Shown piece by piece: positions 43,233 through 54,380 of a DNA stretch of 64,000 nt. The stretch's first letter is position 1. Every line of letters begins with the position of its first letter. A program made the translations under genes and the position numbers. Source of the stretch: Macrocybe gigantea. Its lineage: Eukaryota; Basidiomycota; Agaricomycetes; Agaricales; Callistosporiaceae. A model generated the notes under the pieces. The model saw nothing but the letters and a program-made list of their open reading frames with translations. It ran no database searches and was not told the DNA's origin. The stretch covers positions 372,001-436,000 of the forward strand of contig SJRY01000038.1 in assembly GCA_011319805.1 (NCBI GenBank). The letters run 5' to 3'.

Positions 43233-45730
43233 ATGGCCGCTATTCTGAGGATATTCCCCTGGCTCAGAGCAACACCATTCAAGGTCATAGGTAGCAGCGC
43301 TACCGTTCTGGACACAACTGCGGCTCTTATCGCGGCCTATGTGGTGTATGCCTGGTGGACTAGGGACCGTCGTCTGAGGGCCGACGTCTTGAACCTGCCC
43401 CGGCCTCCTACAAAGTCAGAATGGATTAGTGGTGAGTCGAATCAATAATAATCGATTTCGGGAAAAGGTGCTGAAGCCACGCAAGGACATATGAAGCAGC
43501 TCTACAGCCCACAAGGCTGGGAGTTCAATATTAAAACTTTGCCCAGGACTGGAGGTGCTGTGCGCCTCGATGGGTTTCTGGGAGTAAGTCTTGCATTTAC
43601 TATAGATGCATTTGAGCAGCGGCCTGATCATATCCCGCAGGAGGATGTAATCTACGTCACTGACCCAGTCGCCTTGCGCTCAATCCTCGTCCACCAACAT
43701 ACTCACAACTTCGACGAATCGCCTATGATCGTTGCGTATGTATCTGATCTCAGGAGAAAGTCATCCTTTTCTCTGACTCAATCTTTTTCACCTAGGCAAA
43801 CTCAACTTCTTTGGGGTGATGGAATTATGGCTGCTACCGGTATGACGTTCTGCCGATACCTTCGATGAAGCTGACTTGTTTTAACAGGAAACGCTCATAA
43901 GAAGCAGCGCAAATTCTTAAATCCTATCTTCTCCATGGCTCGCATGCGTGATCTCACGCCTATTTTCTACGAAATCGTGCACAAGGTCCGATACCAACTT
44001 TCGTTTCTACAACTTACGTAGGCTGATTGATTTCCAACAGTTGGAAGGGACTTTGGCTGACCAGGTCAAGAATGGACGAACCGAGCTCGACATGTCGGTC
44101 TGGATGTCCCGACTGTCTTTGGAATTGATTGGTTTGTTTGTCTTCCTAAATCCCTGCTCATAATTTTGACGCTGCTGCTACAGCTCAGGCTGGTGTTGGC
44201 GTCTCCTTTGATGACTTGACGCCCCATTCTCCTCCAAGCGAGTACATGATGGCGGCGAAACGTTTGGTGTCCGTATTTTTCGCTCTCATGCTCCGCTGCA
44301 AAATTCATGACTAATACCTCATTCAGGGCATTGACCTGGCCTCTCCAAGGATTCATGCGTGCCCTGCCTTATCTCGTTAAAATCGGATCAGCGGAGTTTA
44401 GACGTTTCCTGTGCAAGATCTCTCCTCATCCCAACATCCGCGAATTGGAGAAGATCTTCTGGTTCCTGTGGGATTCTGACACTGATACTTTCTATCAGAG
44501 AAAGGCTATTCTGAAGCAAGGTGGCGCAGCTGTCGAGGCCATGGCTGGTCACGGAAAGGATATTGTCAGCGTCTTGAGTGAGTCCTTGCCATAGAATGGT
44601 CGGTTTGTCCGACTGACTTGGACTCCCTCTAGTTCGGGCCAATGAGCTCGTCAATGAGAAGGATCGACTCGGCGACAACCAGTTGATCCCTCAACTGGGG
44701 TATGTCTATGCCAAAGCCCAATTTAGCCTTCTGGTCTAACCATCTGACTGATTCGCACTAGAACGCTTATCTTTGCCGGCCACGACACGACTTCGAACGC
44801 TCTGACTAGGGCCCTCCATCTGCTGGCCATGAATCCTGAACGCCAGGAGCGCCTGCGTCGCGAAGTCCAAGCCGCCAGACGCGAAGGTGGTGATTTGCAT
44901 TACAATGACGTCTTGTCGCTTCCGTATTTGGAAGCGGTCTGCAAGGAGACTCTGCGCATGTATGTCCTCTCTCGACTTTCGTCGCCCCTCCTCTACGTGT
45001 GAGATTGATCAAACATTAAATCTAGGTATGCCCCAGTGACACAGTTGCATCGCACGTGAGCGCAGATCATCTCAACTACTAAGAAAGAGCTAAATTTAAT
45101 TCTCCAACAGTCCGAGAGAAACGACTATCGTGCCTTTGGGCCAGCCTGTCGTCGGAAGGAACGGAAAACTCATGCACGAATTCCTTATTCCGAAGGACAC
45201 ATTAGTTGTGATTGGCACCACTGCTGTCAATCAGAATCCAGACATTTGGGGTCCCACGTCGCATGAATGGATTCCCGAGAGATGGCTCGAACCCCTTCCC
45301 GAAGCCGTCAAGGACGTCCCCGGTGTATATTCTGGCTTGTGAGTACAACCTTTTGTCTTTGACAACGGATTAGTAATCCTGTGCGTCCTGCGAAGGATGA
45401 CATTCTTGGGTGGACCACGCGCTTGCCTGTGAGGATTTTTCTCTACTACTTACCAAGTGCAACGGCTTATAATTTATAATGACAGCGGCTTCAAGTTCGC
45501 AGAAATAGAAATGAGTGCGTCATAACGCTAGAACTTTAAATCTCGAGTTTGCTAACTGCTATGAAACAGGAGTTGCTCTCTACATTCTCCTCACGAAGTT
45601 CAAATTCGAGTTGAGCGACAAGAAGATCCTCTGGAACATGTACAACTTTGCTTCTCCCAGCGTTGACGGAGAGGGGAGCACCCCGAGTTTACCCATGATC
45701 GTCTCGCCGGCGCCTGAATATGATGACTGA
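43233..45730 (+). CDS. Cytochrome P450 monooxygenase D, 'FLGG' heme-loop type, copy B
   Basis: Paralog of the P450 at 15740-18156, with the same exon order. Anchor helix VLDTTAALIAAYVVYAWWTR; LNLPRPPTKSEWISG; EDVIYVTDPVALRSIL; QLLWGDGIMAATG; RKFLNPIFSMARMRDLTP; AGVGVSFDDL; FRRFLCKISPHPNIREL. The I-helix is IFAGHDTTSNALTRAL, ExxR is CKETLR, then YAPVTQLHR and HEWIPERWLEPLPEA. The heme loop is MTFLGGPRACLGFKFAEIE, and the tail VSPAPEYDD stops at 45730. No frame break detected. With P450 A it forms a duplicated pair about 25 kb apart, in opposite orientation. Substrate unknown. Confidence 0.88.
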
Positions 45731-46074
45731 TCGTGTATAATGTCGAGCTATCTTCATGATTTGTAGTATTTCTTGTAAATTGAGACTGTTACATACAACT
45801 CTTCGCTTGAATCAATTTAGAACACATGAGCTGAACGAGGCTTGACACTTACACTAGGTCGGGGAACTCTGAAGAAATTGTACATGCCAGTGCCTTTGAG
45901 TTAGGGATCTTGAACGCGCATATACATTGACGATACGTTCAACAATACGCATGGTGGGATCTTATAGGATAGGTCATGGTTTCCAACTGCCACTTGTACT
46001 TGATCATGAATTCGTCACAACTGATTCTCTCTGCAAAGATCTAGTTGCAAAATAGCATACAGATTCGATACAAT
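45731..46074. other. Convergent spacer
   Basis: 3' ends of P450 D and of the SDR on the minus strand. AT-rich; nothing recognised. Confidence 0.5.
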
Positions 46075-47434
46075 TCATTTTTGAAGAACAGTCCTCAAAA
46101 CCTCTTCGGAAGTCTTCCACAATCCTTGCCAGATCCTCTCTCTGAGCGTCTTTGCTCGTCTCCTCCACCGTCCCGTATGGCACGATGTACTTGCCCTTGT
46201 ACTTTTCTGGGTTAGCTCTTACTTGCGGAGACGCTGCCGCAATGCCGATGTGTATGCTCCACAGACGACGTGACGAACCACAGCTTGGCGAGCCAGACGA
46301 GCAGCTTGCCGAAGTAGAGACTCGAGAACAGCCTTATGTTCCCATCTACCGGTCGACAAACGCGATTGATACCTCGTTTTCCGAGGGAGATTAGGGTGTA
46401 CCTTACCTGAAAGCACGTAACCCGGTTGGACGGCTATCGTGATAATCGGAACCTTCTCGGCATCAAAGCGCCGTTGCAGTTCAGATGCATAGAGAATATT
46501 AGCTAACTTTGTGTATGCTACGATACCACTCGAGTGAGCTCGGAAACGAAAGTCGACGAGGATGGGTGGCGTACAGTAAAGGTTTGATTTTGGATTTGAT
46601 GTGTCTGAGAAGTCGTTGTTCAAGGCCTTCAACGAATCATACCGGGGATTCTTAACCCATCTGTGCGACAGTGAAGATAACTAAGCAGGTTGGGAGTCAA
46701 GCTTAAAATTCAAAAGGGAAGGAAAAGAGTACGAACCATGACTATCCGCACATCAGCGCCGGGAAGTTTCGTTGTCTCCTTCATGAGCGGAATTAAAGTG
46801 CTCGTGAACAAGAACGGGCTCAAATGGCTTTAACGCAAAGGTGAGCGGGATCATCAGCACTTAGACGAGAGATACAAACTTGATAACAACGCTGTCGGAT
46901 AGACCGTCCGGGTCAGCCCATAAGGGCTGATGATCCTGTAACCGAGTTTGCACCGCTAACTCGAAAATGCAAATATCGAACCTCTCACTTTCCGGCATTG
47001 TTGACTAGAGACTGAGATGATGAGCAGCCGACTACGCATTGCAAGGCTATACGCACCCAATATGTCCAGTCTCTTCTCCTGAGTGAGGAACCATTCGGCC
47101 GCTTTCTTGGCATCTCGCGGTTCAGTCAGGCTCAGATTCAGCCAAACGATTTCGCCAGCGTTAGGTTTAAGGGCTTTCTCCTCCTTCAAACGAGCAAGGC
47201 CTGCTTTGAACTTCGATTCGCTGCGGGCTCCTAGATACACCTTGGCTCCTTTGTTGGCCAGGTGAAGAACAGTGTACAGGCCGATCCCGATGCTGATTGA
47301 TGGAAAACGTCAGACGCAATGTTCCAACACTACAAAACCGCCAAAACTTACTTCCCACCAGTCACAATTGCTACGCGTCCTGTGAGATCAGGAAGGTCCT
47401 TTTCGGGATCATAACGACTGGAAAACAGGCCCAT
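46075..47434 (-). CDS. Short-chain dehydrogenase/reductase 2, with frame breaks in the 3' part
   Basis: NAD(P)-dependent oxidoreductase, no signal peptide. Start MGLFSSRYDPEKDLPDLTGR, VAIVTGG spliced to SIGIGLYTVLHLANKGAKVY, LGARSESKF, LDILVNNAG, DHQPLWADPDGLSDSVV, SHLSPFLFTSTLIPLMK and ADVRIVM. An intron joins NLY to SYTKLANILYASELQRR, restoring YxxxK. IAVQPGYVLS follows, then LFSSLYFGKLLVWLAKLW. The conserved end (GAYTSAL, then AAASPQVRANPEKYKGKYIV, then EEVLRTVLQK) needs at least two missing bases, near 46264 and 46242, and another shift near 46113. The stop at 46075-46077 assumes this. Divergent from the BBE-like oxidase. Confidence 0.75.
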
Positions 47435-47984
47435 AGCAAAGAATAGGTTGGAGCTTCCAGTGAAAATGGTTTTGAGTGAAATGACCGGAATCACTTCAAC
47501 GGACGCATACGATGGTGCGCTGAGGACGCGAAGAGTAACTCTGGGCTCTCAGGTCCTCGATGTATCCAGCAAGGTAAAATTTGTTGAAAGAACTGCTGAT
47601 CGCGTTTTCACGAATATACCCATGGAGATGGTTCAATTGGCTGAAATCCCAAGAACGTCATACGGCATAGGTTCCTTGGAATTGAGAAGCACCAGCAAAG
47701 TCAATTCTGACAGTATCAGCTTGAACGGACCCGGTGAGTTTTCCTTTGCTTCTTGATTGATGGCCAAACAAAGCCCCTATGTTCTGATGATCGCCAGGTC
47801 ATGTCGTTGGAGGCAAGCGGGCGGATCGCCGCCTGCAATTAGCAATTTTCTCAATTCACGTATCTATCACCGTGAGTCTCGGTTGAGTCTAGGTCGAGGC
47901 ATTCATGAAAATTTGTTTTTAGCATAATGAGGCATAGGCCGTCATTTACTGTTTCGCGACTGTACTTGACGTGTTGACAGCATT
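47435..47984. promoter_or_regulatory. Divergent promoter between SDR 2 and BBE-like oxidase
   Basis: About 550 bp between outward-facing oxidoreductase genes. A 102-codon frame (47448-47756) lies here but has no recognisable family and overlaps the expected SDR promoter, so it is not called. Confidence 0.35.
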
Positions 47985-50084
47985 ATGAACTTCCTTTATT
48001 CGCTTTTCTGTCTCTTAGTTGTCGCTTGCAATGCCGGTGGTGTGGACTCCAATGCAAGATCAACCACGGAGAGAGCTTGCACCTTGTTGAAAGCGCATCC
48101 TTCGAACCTTCTGGTGTCCTTTCCAGGTACAGAGCGTCCATCCTTTCAGTGACTTGAGCAACGAAAAGTAACGTGTACCAGGTGGGGCACAATATACAGA
48201 AGACATCAGCCATGCCAGTGACTACACGACGGAGAGCTCGACTTGCTCTGTCAGACCCGCACAAACGAAGAAGTCGCCACGATAGTAAGAGACAAGTCCG
48301 CCCTTTCCATGATCGTAACTCAAGGCCTTTTCGGCAGTTTGAGGTACTGGCTCAAACTCGGAGTCCCTTTGCGGTACAGTATCAGGCATTCTGCTGGCCA
48401 TCTGCATATCTCAATGGGTCGATAGATCAAAGGTCGAGGGCACGCGAACAATCCGGCTCACAGTTCCACGACAGGTGTCCAGATCAGCCTATCATTGTTC
48501 AAAGTATTGGACGTTTTTCCCGACACGTACCACGTACGTATTGGAGCTGGATGGGCGTGGAATGAAGTGTACGAGATACTCGAAGAAAACCACGGTATAA
48601 TGGCAGTGGGCGGACGAATCTCTGGAGTTGGTTCGTTTCCATTTTGCCTTGTCCAGCATTTCCTCGATTGAAATCTATGCAGGAGTGAGCGGCTTTGTCC
48701 TCGGCGGAGGCTACTCATATAAGTCGAATCGATATGGACTTGCGAGCGACACCACGGTGGCGTACGAACTGGTTACCCCAACTGGCGAGATGTTCAACGT
48801 CACGGCAGAGAATCATGCCGATTTGTTTTTCGGTCTTCAGGTATTCCTCCTCGATTTCCTGCTTCCGGAACGCGGACTTCAATAGCATGTAGGGAGGGCT
48901 CAACAATTTCGGAGTCGTAACTTCCATCACCATGGAATATCATACACAGACTCCCGTCTTTGTAGGTATTCCGACTAGTCTACCAAACTCATTCCCCGAC
49001 TTTTAAGACCTTCTCAGGCAGGCACGCTATCCTTTCCAGGAGATGAAGGCCAAAACCTTGCAGCTTTTGATGCAGCTGTTGCCCGGTTCGATGCGGAAGT
49101 TAGAGATCCAAAGGCTGCAATGATGGGAATACACATGTACGCCCAGGGCCAGGTAGGTATCCATCTTCCTCGGGATCGCATCGTCTTGACAGAAATCGGC
49201 CGGGATGTCAAGGTCACGGGAATTGCAACTCTATTTTACGATGCTCCGACCGCTCCTGCGGGTCAGTTGACCCTTCGTTCTAAACACACTAATTTAGCGC
49301 ACCTGATGCTCTGTTCTTTAGGGATCTTTGAGGATTTCTTGGCACTCGAAAACGCGACGGGAAGATTGGAAACCACATCATTCACGCAGTTTATCAAATC
49401 GGCACCATCACTGCCCAAGAACACTCGGTAAGAAGCCCTAAGATCGGGCTTCTCTTTTCATCATCCGTTCTTTATCGCTGATTTTGGCGTGTCTTCAAAG
49501 GGTGCTCAGCCACACCGTCCCGTTGACGCATTATCCGTTGAAACTCGTTGAAGAAATAAATCGACAAACCTTCGTAGGTGTCTTACGCTGTGGACCTCTT
49601 TGTCTCCAATTAATGCCCATCTTGGCCAGCAATTCGGCCGCAAAGCAGAGAAGGAAGGCTCGGCCATTCTCCTCGCAACGTCGGTCGAGCCATTCCAACT
49701 GTCCACCTTTTCTCGAACGAGACCAGGCGGATCCGCCTATCCTCACGACGCATCGCACGGGCAAGCATATTCGCCCTTCAACATGGCCATCGCATGGCTT
49801 GACCCGGCGGATGACGCCCGCTATGTCGCGCTGATGAAGGAGCTCGGGCTCGCCATCCAGGAAAAAGCCGAGTCCCTTGGTGCGTACGTCGAAGGGGCGC
49901 TGATATATCCCAACTACGCGATCGCGGACACGAAGCTAGAGAATATGTATGGTGTCGAGGGCGTGAGGAAGCTTCGGGAGATTAGGCAACGACGATGGAT
50001 CCCAGCGACGTTATGAGCCTCGCTGGAGGATTTATTGTTCCATTTGCGGAAGAATCAGGCAGACGGGCAGAAGATGAGCTGTAG
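47985..50084 (+). CDS. FAD-linked oxidase, berberine-bridge-enzyme-like (PCMH-type FAD domain), with frame breaks
   Basis: Signal peptide MNFLYSLFCLLVVACNAGG suggests secretion. The PCMH FAD domain has DISHASDYTTESSTCSVRPA, EVATIFEVLAQTRSPFA and the FAD-anchoring IKGRGHANNPAHSSTTGV (His present). Next are VRIGAGWAWNEVYEILEE, then GVSGFVLGGGYSYKSNRYGL and LVTPTGEMFNVTAENHADLF, then GGLNNFGVVTSITME. The substrate domain has AWLDPADDARYVALMKELGL, and the BBE C-terminal motif YPNYAIADTKLENMYG is complete. The end VDPSDVMSLAGGF-like region is one frame off (MDPSDVMSLAGGFIVPF), stop TAG 50082-50084. Frame breaks near 48270, 49580, 49601 and 49994 fit single missing bases. Possible substrates: alcohols, sugars or alkaloid-type compounds. 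Confidence 0.8.
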
Positions 50085-50606
50085 GGTTTCGCCTCAGGCC
50101 AAGGGCCTGGCGTTGTTCGACGGTTATTTTGCACAAGGCGAAATGTACACCTATTTGCGCATCAATTTCAAATTTGCTGAATTGACTTGGTGGCTTTCGC
50201 GACAGATCTTTATACGCTCGATTCCAAGCGGAATGAGTAAGAGATGCGTATGTTTGGAATAATTTTCGCCGCTGTCCTTGCTGTTCCTATTTGAAATGCT
50301 GTCGGCTCCGTATTATGTTCCAAGTCGTCATTCACAACTTTCACTGGACGGTACTTCAACGGATGAAAGATTCCATGCGCCTCAAGTCAGGCTGAGTGCA
50401 GGTACGGGAGAGATGAGAGACAACTTAATGTAAATGCCTTTATTTCCGCGAATGTATATTAGCTACGACGGAGGGCTAGCAAAAGACAAGAGACTATAGT
50501 CACTAATTAGATGAAGTCAATTTAGTTTCCAACTAAAACTTGAAAAAAGACAGGAAACGTCTGTTTCGAACGAAAGAATAACCGTCCGTTTACGAGGTAG
50601 GAGCTT
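50085..50606. other. Convergent spacer
   Basis: 3' ends of the BBE-like oxidase and GMC oxidoreductase 3; nothing recognised. Confidence 0.5.
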
Positions 50607-53436
50607 TCAGTGATTGTCCTCTTTGATCAAATCTGCAGCCTACACGAAAATCGGTTCAACTAAAGCGAATAATCAACCGCAAACGATGGACATACCTTCT
50701 CGCCGATAACGTAGACAAGGGGCTGAGGCGCGGCGCTGATGGTGGTGGGGAAGATGCCTAGCAAAAAGAAACATTCAAACCTCATGGGAATTGACCAGAA
50801 GGTATAGATAATTACCAGCATCGGCAATGCGGACGTTGGCGAGACCGTGGACTCTGAGTCTGGAATCCACAACACCTAGAACGAACACGAGTTAGTGCGA
50901 TTCACGAGGCACAGAGATACTGCTGCTCGCCATCTAGCTCGAGAGGTGCCATTGGAGTAGTGCCTGAGCACAGTGAGGTCAGATTTTCTATCAAGCTGAA
51001 TTACGAGAATGTCAAACCATAAGGGTGGAAGGTAGTCTGAAATGCAAATGTTAGCACCTCGGACGTGCCTGCCTAACAGGAGGCAACTCACCCTGACGGT
51101 GTCCCTAGTGTAGCTGGATGGCACAAAGGTTAGAGGCCGTGAACGTCGCATCTTTCAGTGAGGTAACGTACGCTTTGAAATCATCAAGAGATTGCACACT
51201 GGAGGCAGGGGCGTCCTGATGAGAAACATCATCGACGAGGGGAGCAGTCTGGAACCATTTGCGGGCGAACATCGTAGCGTAGGCGTGAATGGTGACATCT
51301 ATTGGCAAAGGTCGATAGAGCGATGGTGCGAAGGAGACACAGAAACATACCGAATTCATTGTCGAGGTACCTCGGGTTGATCACAATCGGCGCCAAGGGG
51401 TCTGTAGTGTTGATGTGCTGCGGAATATACAACGGTTAAGCCACTCGATTATAATTTGGACGCAGGAGCATGAGCGCACCGCATAGCCTCGGGCAAGGGA
51501 TGATAGTTCAGCGAAATCGGAGTGAGGTAGGAGTTATTGCCAACAGGAGGGGAGACAAGACCTCCAAAAGCGACAACGGCAAATTCAGTCCATGGCTCAG
51601 CCCGTACAAGGTTCTCCCACAAAGAGCGGTATTGAACAGCCTGCAAATGATCCTTTGCTACCGCCGACTGGTTGAACAGGGCGAACAAAGATGTCATGTC
51701 GCTAGCATTAATATAGGTCTGAAGGGGAACCTCGTTGAGGACGGCGGTGGTATAAGTGAATGCTCCGGTGTGGTTGGCATCACTTTCGCAATGATCAAGA
51801 ATGCTACTCGACTTTCGTTTAAGGATAACTCACAAAAGCGCCTGCTGTTCCTGAGCGAATGTGGCATTCCAATTCAAATCATCTGGATCGGATGTGAACA
51901 ACAGAAAATATGAGTGAAATGGCTTGCTCACCTTGAGTACGACACCAGGCTTAACGACAAATTGAGAGGGCAGGGATGTGTGTTCCTAAGAGAGTAATTC
52001 TGTCAGTCAAGCCCTAACGTAGGACGATTAGAGCAATCGTGCCTGAAGATTCTCTCCGACTTGGGGCAAGTTGAGGACAACAGGAATGCCCAGGCTTTGA
52101 GCAGCGTGCTGTTGCCAACACCCGACAATTCCAAGATCTGAGGAGTGTTGAAGGTGCCTAACATGCACACTCAGTCGAAACTATTGATGAGAAGTGCCGC
52201 TAGACAACCAACCCGCAGAAAGCACAACTTCTTTAGTGACAGAGGCCGTATAAGTCGTACCATTTACGATATACTGAACGCCGGTAGCGGTAATCGTCTT
52301 GCCAGCCTTCTTGAATACGAGCTTGGATACATGAGCACCAGTTAGCAAGACGAGGTTGGGACGGTTGACATTCGGCTCGTAGTAAGCCGGAGCAGAGTAT
52401 GACCGTTTACCCGTGACGGGATCAACCGATCTCGCCGACAATGTGATGTTGCTGGGGTCGCCGAGATCCTAAAGGCATCACAAGATACTTTAATCAACGG
52501 TAGCCAAGAAGAGGACAGAGGCGACTAACGGGGTTAGAGTTAGTGGGGATACCGAGGGCGTTCGCAGCAGCAGAAGAGGTGATGATGGATCTCGGATAGT
52601 AATTGTTGTAGCTGATCTGCAACGAACATAAGGCTCACCAGCTTATGGCATATGGATGCGCCATACCTGAAGCGGACCGTTCTCTCCATGAGCGGTTGCA
52701 AGATCGGAAGGGAGTGTTTGTCCAGGAAGAACAACAGGTGGCTGTGTCCAGTTCTCAGTCTTCTCGAAGTAGGGCTCGAGGGCGTCAAAGGTCCAGCCTG
52801 GACCATTCTGGAAGTCATTTGCCCAGATGTCAAAGTCTCTCCTCGAAGGTCGTTGCCAGGTCTAATGACATGTTATCTCGGACGCACGGATATTCAAACG
52901 AAAACGAAATATACTGACAAACGTGTTCAGAGCACTGGATCCACCCAACACTTTTCCTCTCGTCTGAAGGATGGTTCGACCATTCAAGCCTGGTTGAGGT
53001 GTACACACGAGATTCCAGTCATAGTCAGGGTTTCCAAAATCCAACCCAGATTTTGAGGGGATGTCGATGAGAGGGTCGTCCTTTCGCCAAAGTCCAGCTT
53101 CGATTAGCCCAACCTTGACTTTGGGATCCTCAGAGAGACGGGCAGCCACGACAACACCAGCATTTCCACCTTCACGTGATCATTTTCGACTTTAGGCTCA
53201 ACATCATGGTTCAGGCGTCCTAAGAACGCACCTCCGACGACGATGTAGTCAAATTTCTGCTTCGCGAAACTAGCGGGGCCAGGAGTGGGAGCTATGGACA
53301 GCAAAGTCCGGTCAGAGGGTCAAATACATAACGTCACACAAGCTTGGCGCGTACCGTTCGGCTGCGCCGCTGCAGCAACAGTCCTTGGAGAGGCAGCAAC
53401 GATGATGAGACCGAGCAATCCAAGATACCGCGACAT
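50607..53436 (-). CDS. GMC-family FAD oxidoreductase 3, non-canonical active site
   Basis: The N-terminus MSRYLGLLGLIIVAASPR with following Ala-rich residues is a signal peptide. KFDYIVVGG is spliced to GNAGVVVAARLSEDPKVKVG, completing the FAD loop; then LIEAGLW and GKVLGGSSALNTF. Next come GPGWTFDALEPYFEKTENW, SARSVDPVTGKRSYSAPAYY, VTKEVVLSAG, FNTPQILELSGVG, LPQVGENLQ and INTTDPLAPIVINPRYLD. The end has FHPYGTTPMAPLELDG spliced to GVVDSRLRVHGLANVRIAD and AGIFPTTISAAPQPLVYVIG, then AADLIKEDNH, stop TGA 50607-50609. The first catalytic His is present (FHPYGT); the second site is Ala. One frame break near 52097 fits one missing base. A TATA box sits about 50 bp before the start codon. Confidence 0.83.
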
Positions 53437-54380
53437 GGCTGTCACTAGCACCAATGATGCAGGTGGTGGTGTCACCATTCGCCTTTATACCAGCGGCCAT
53501 CCCCGCCCCTCGTTGATACAATCTATGTTTGGAACGGGTAATTTCTGCTTGGGAACGGGGCCAGGCACCTTTGCACTCTGACCAAATGGAAGCGGCTGTA
53601 ACAAATTTGCATCGCATTGACCCGTTGCCCTTTCGCCGGCGGACCAGACGATCCTTATCTCACCATAGCACCGACGTTGGCGTGCGTAAGTTTCACCCTC
53701 CAAGCTTGCCGGGTCTGTTGCGAGCTGCATGGAAAGCATGATTCGTTCGGTCGGGATTCTGATGGGAAGCGCAAAGAAATGTTAAACTTAGCGCAAGGTG
53801 CGAAGGTGTTGGAGCTCCAAAGTGTTCATAAATATAACTGAGCCTGTTGTATTTTTTCACCTCCAGCGACTTAAAGCCGTAGAAACACTAGGTGGGCCAG
53901 GCGCTTCGCAAAGTGTGAATATTGTGCCAATTCCGAGGTCAAGTGACCAATGATCTGTGCTTGACACTCTATTCGGAGATGTGCCCATCAATCTTCGGAC
54001 ATTTCTCCATGGTCCCCGAGGCTCGAACACATGACAGGCATTCCTATCGGGGAACATGCCCTGCAGGTTCTCACTGATACTTGATTTCACCTCTGGGATA
54101 AAGGCACATAACAAATGTCAGTATGATAGCGTCTGAGTTTACGTTTGTCATTGTTAAAGAAATTACAGGGCTGGAAACCAAAGGGCTATCCGTACACATC
54201 GATTTCGTCCCAATGTGCACTAGCACTCCTATTCCACCGAATTTACAGACTCTCGTATTCCGTGGCCTCGATTATCTTGCGTGCCTCGGATGAGCGGGGC
54301 GTGATTGAATATTTGAATGGCACAGGGTGACTGTTGCATTTTTTCCCGCAAGGCCAGGGATGTAAAGCATCCATTGAGCA
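53437..54380. other. Intergenic, no gene recognised
   Basis: About 900 bp between GMC 3 (promoter side) and the 3' end of P450 E. Frames at 53485-53739 and 53857-54114 show no motif. Confidence 0.45.
53483..53489 (-). promoter_or_regulatory. TATA box of GMC oxidoreductase 3
   Basis: TATAAAG on the minus strand, 47-53 bases upstream of the ATG at 53436. Confidence 0.55.

Noticed and set aside
47448..47756. 102-codon open frame in the SDR/BBE divergent spacer
   Set aside because: It lies on the expected promoter of the SDR and resembles no family I know. It could be a real small gene but cannot be supported.
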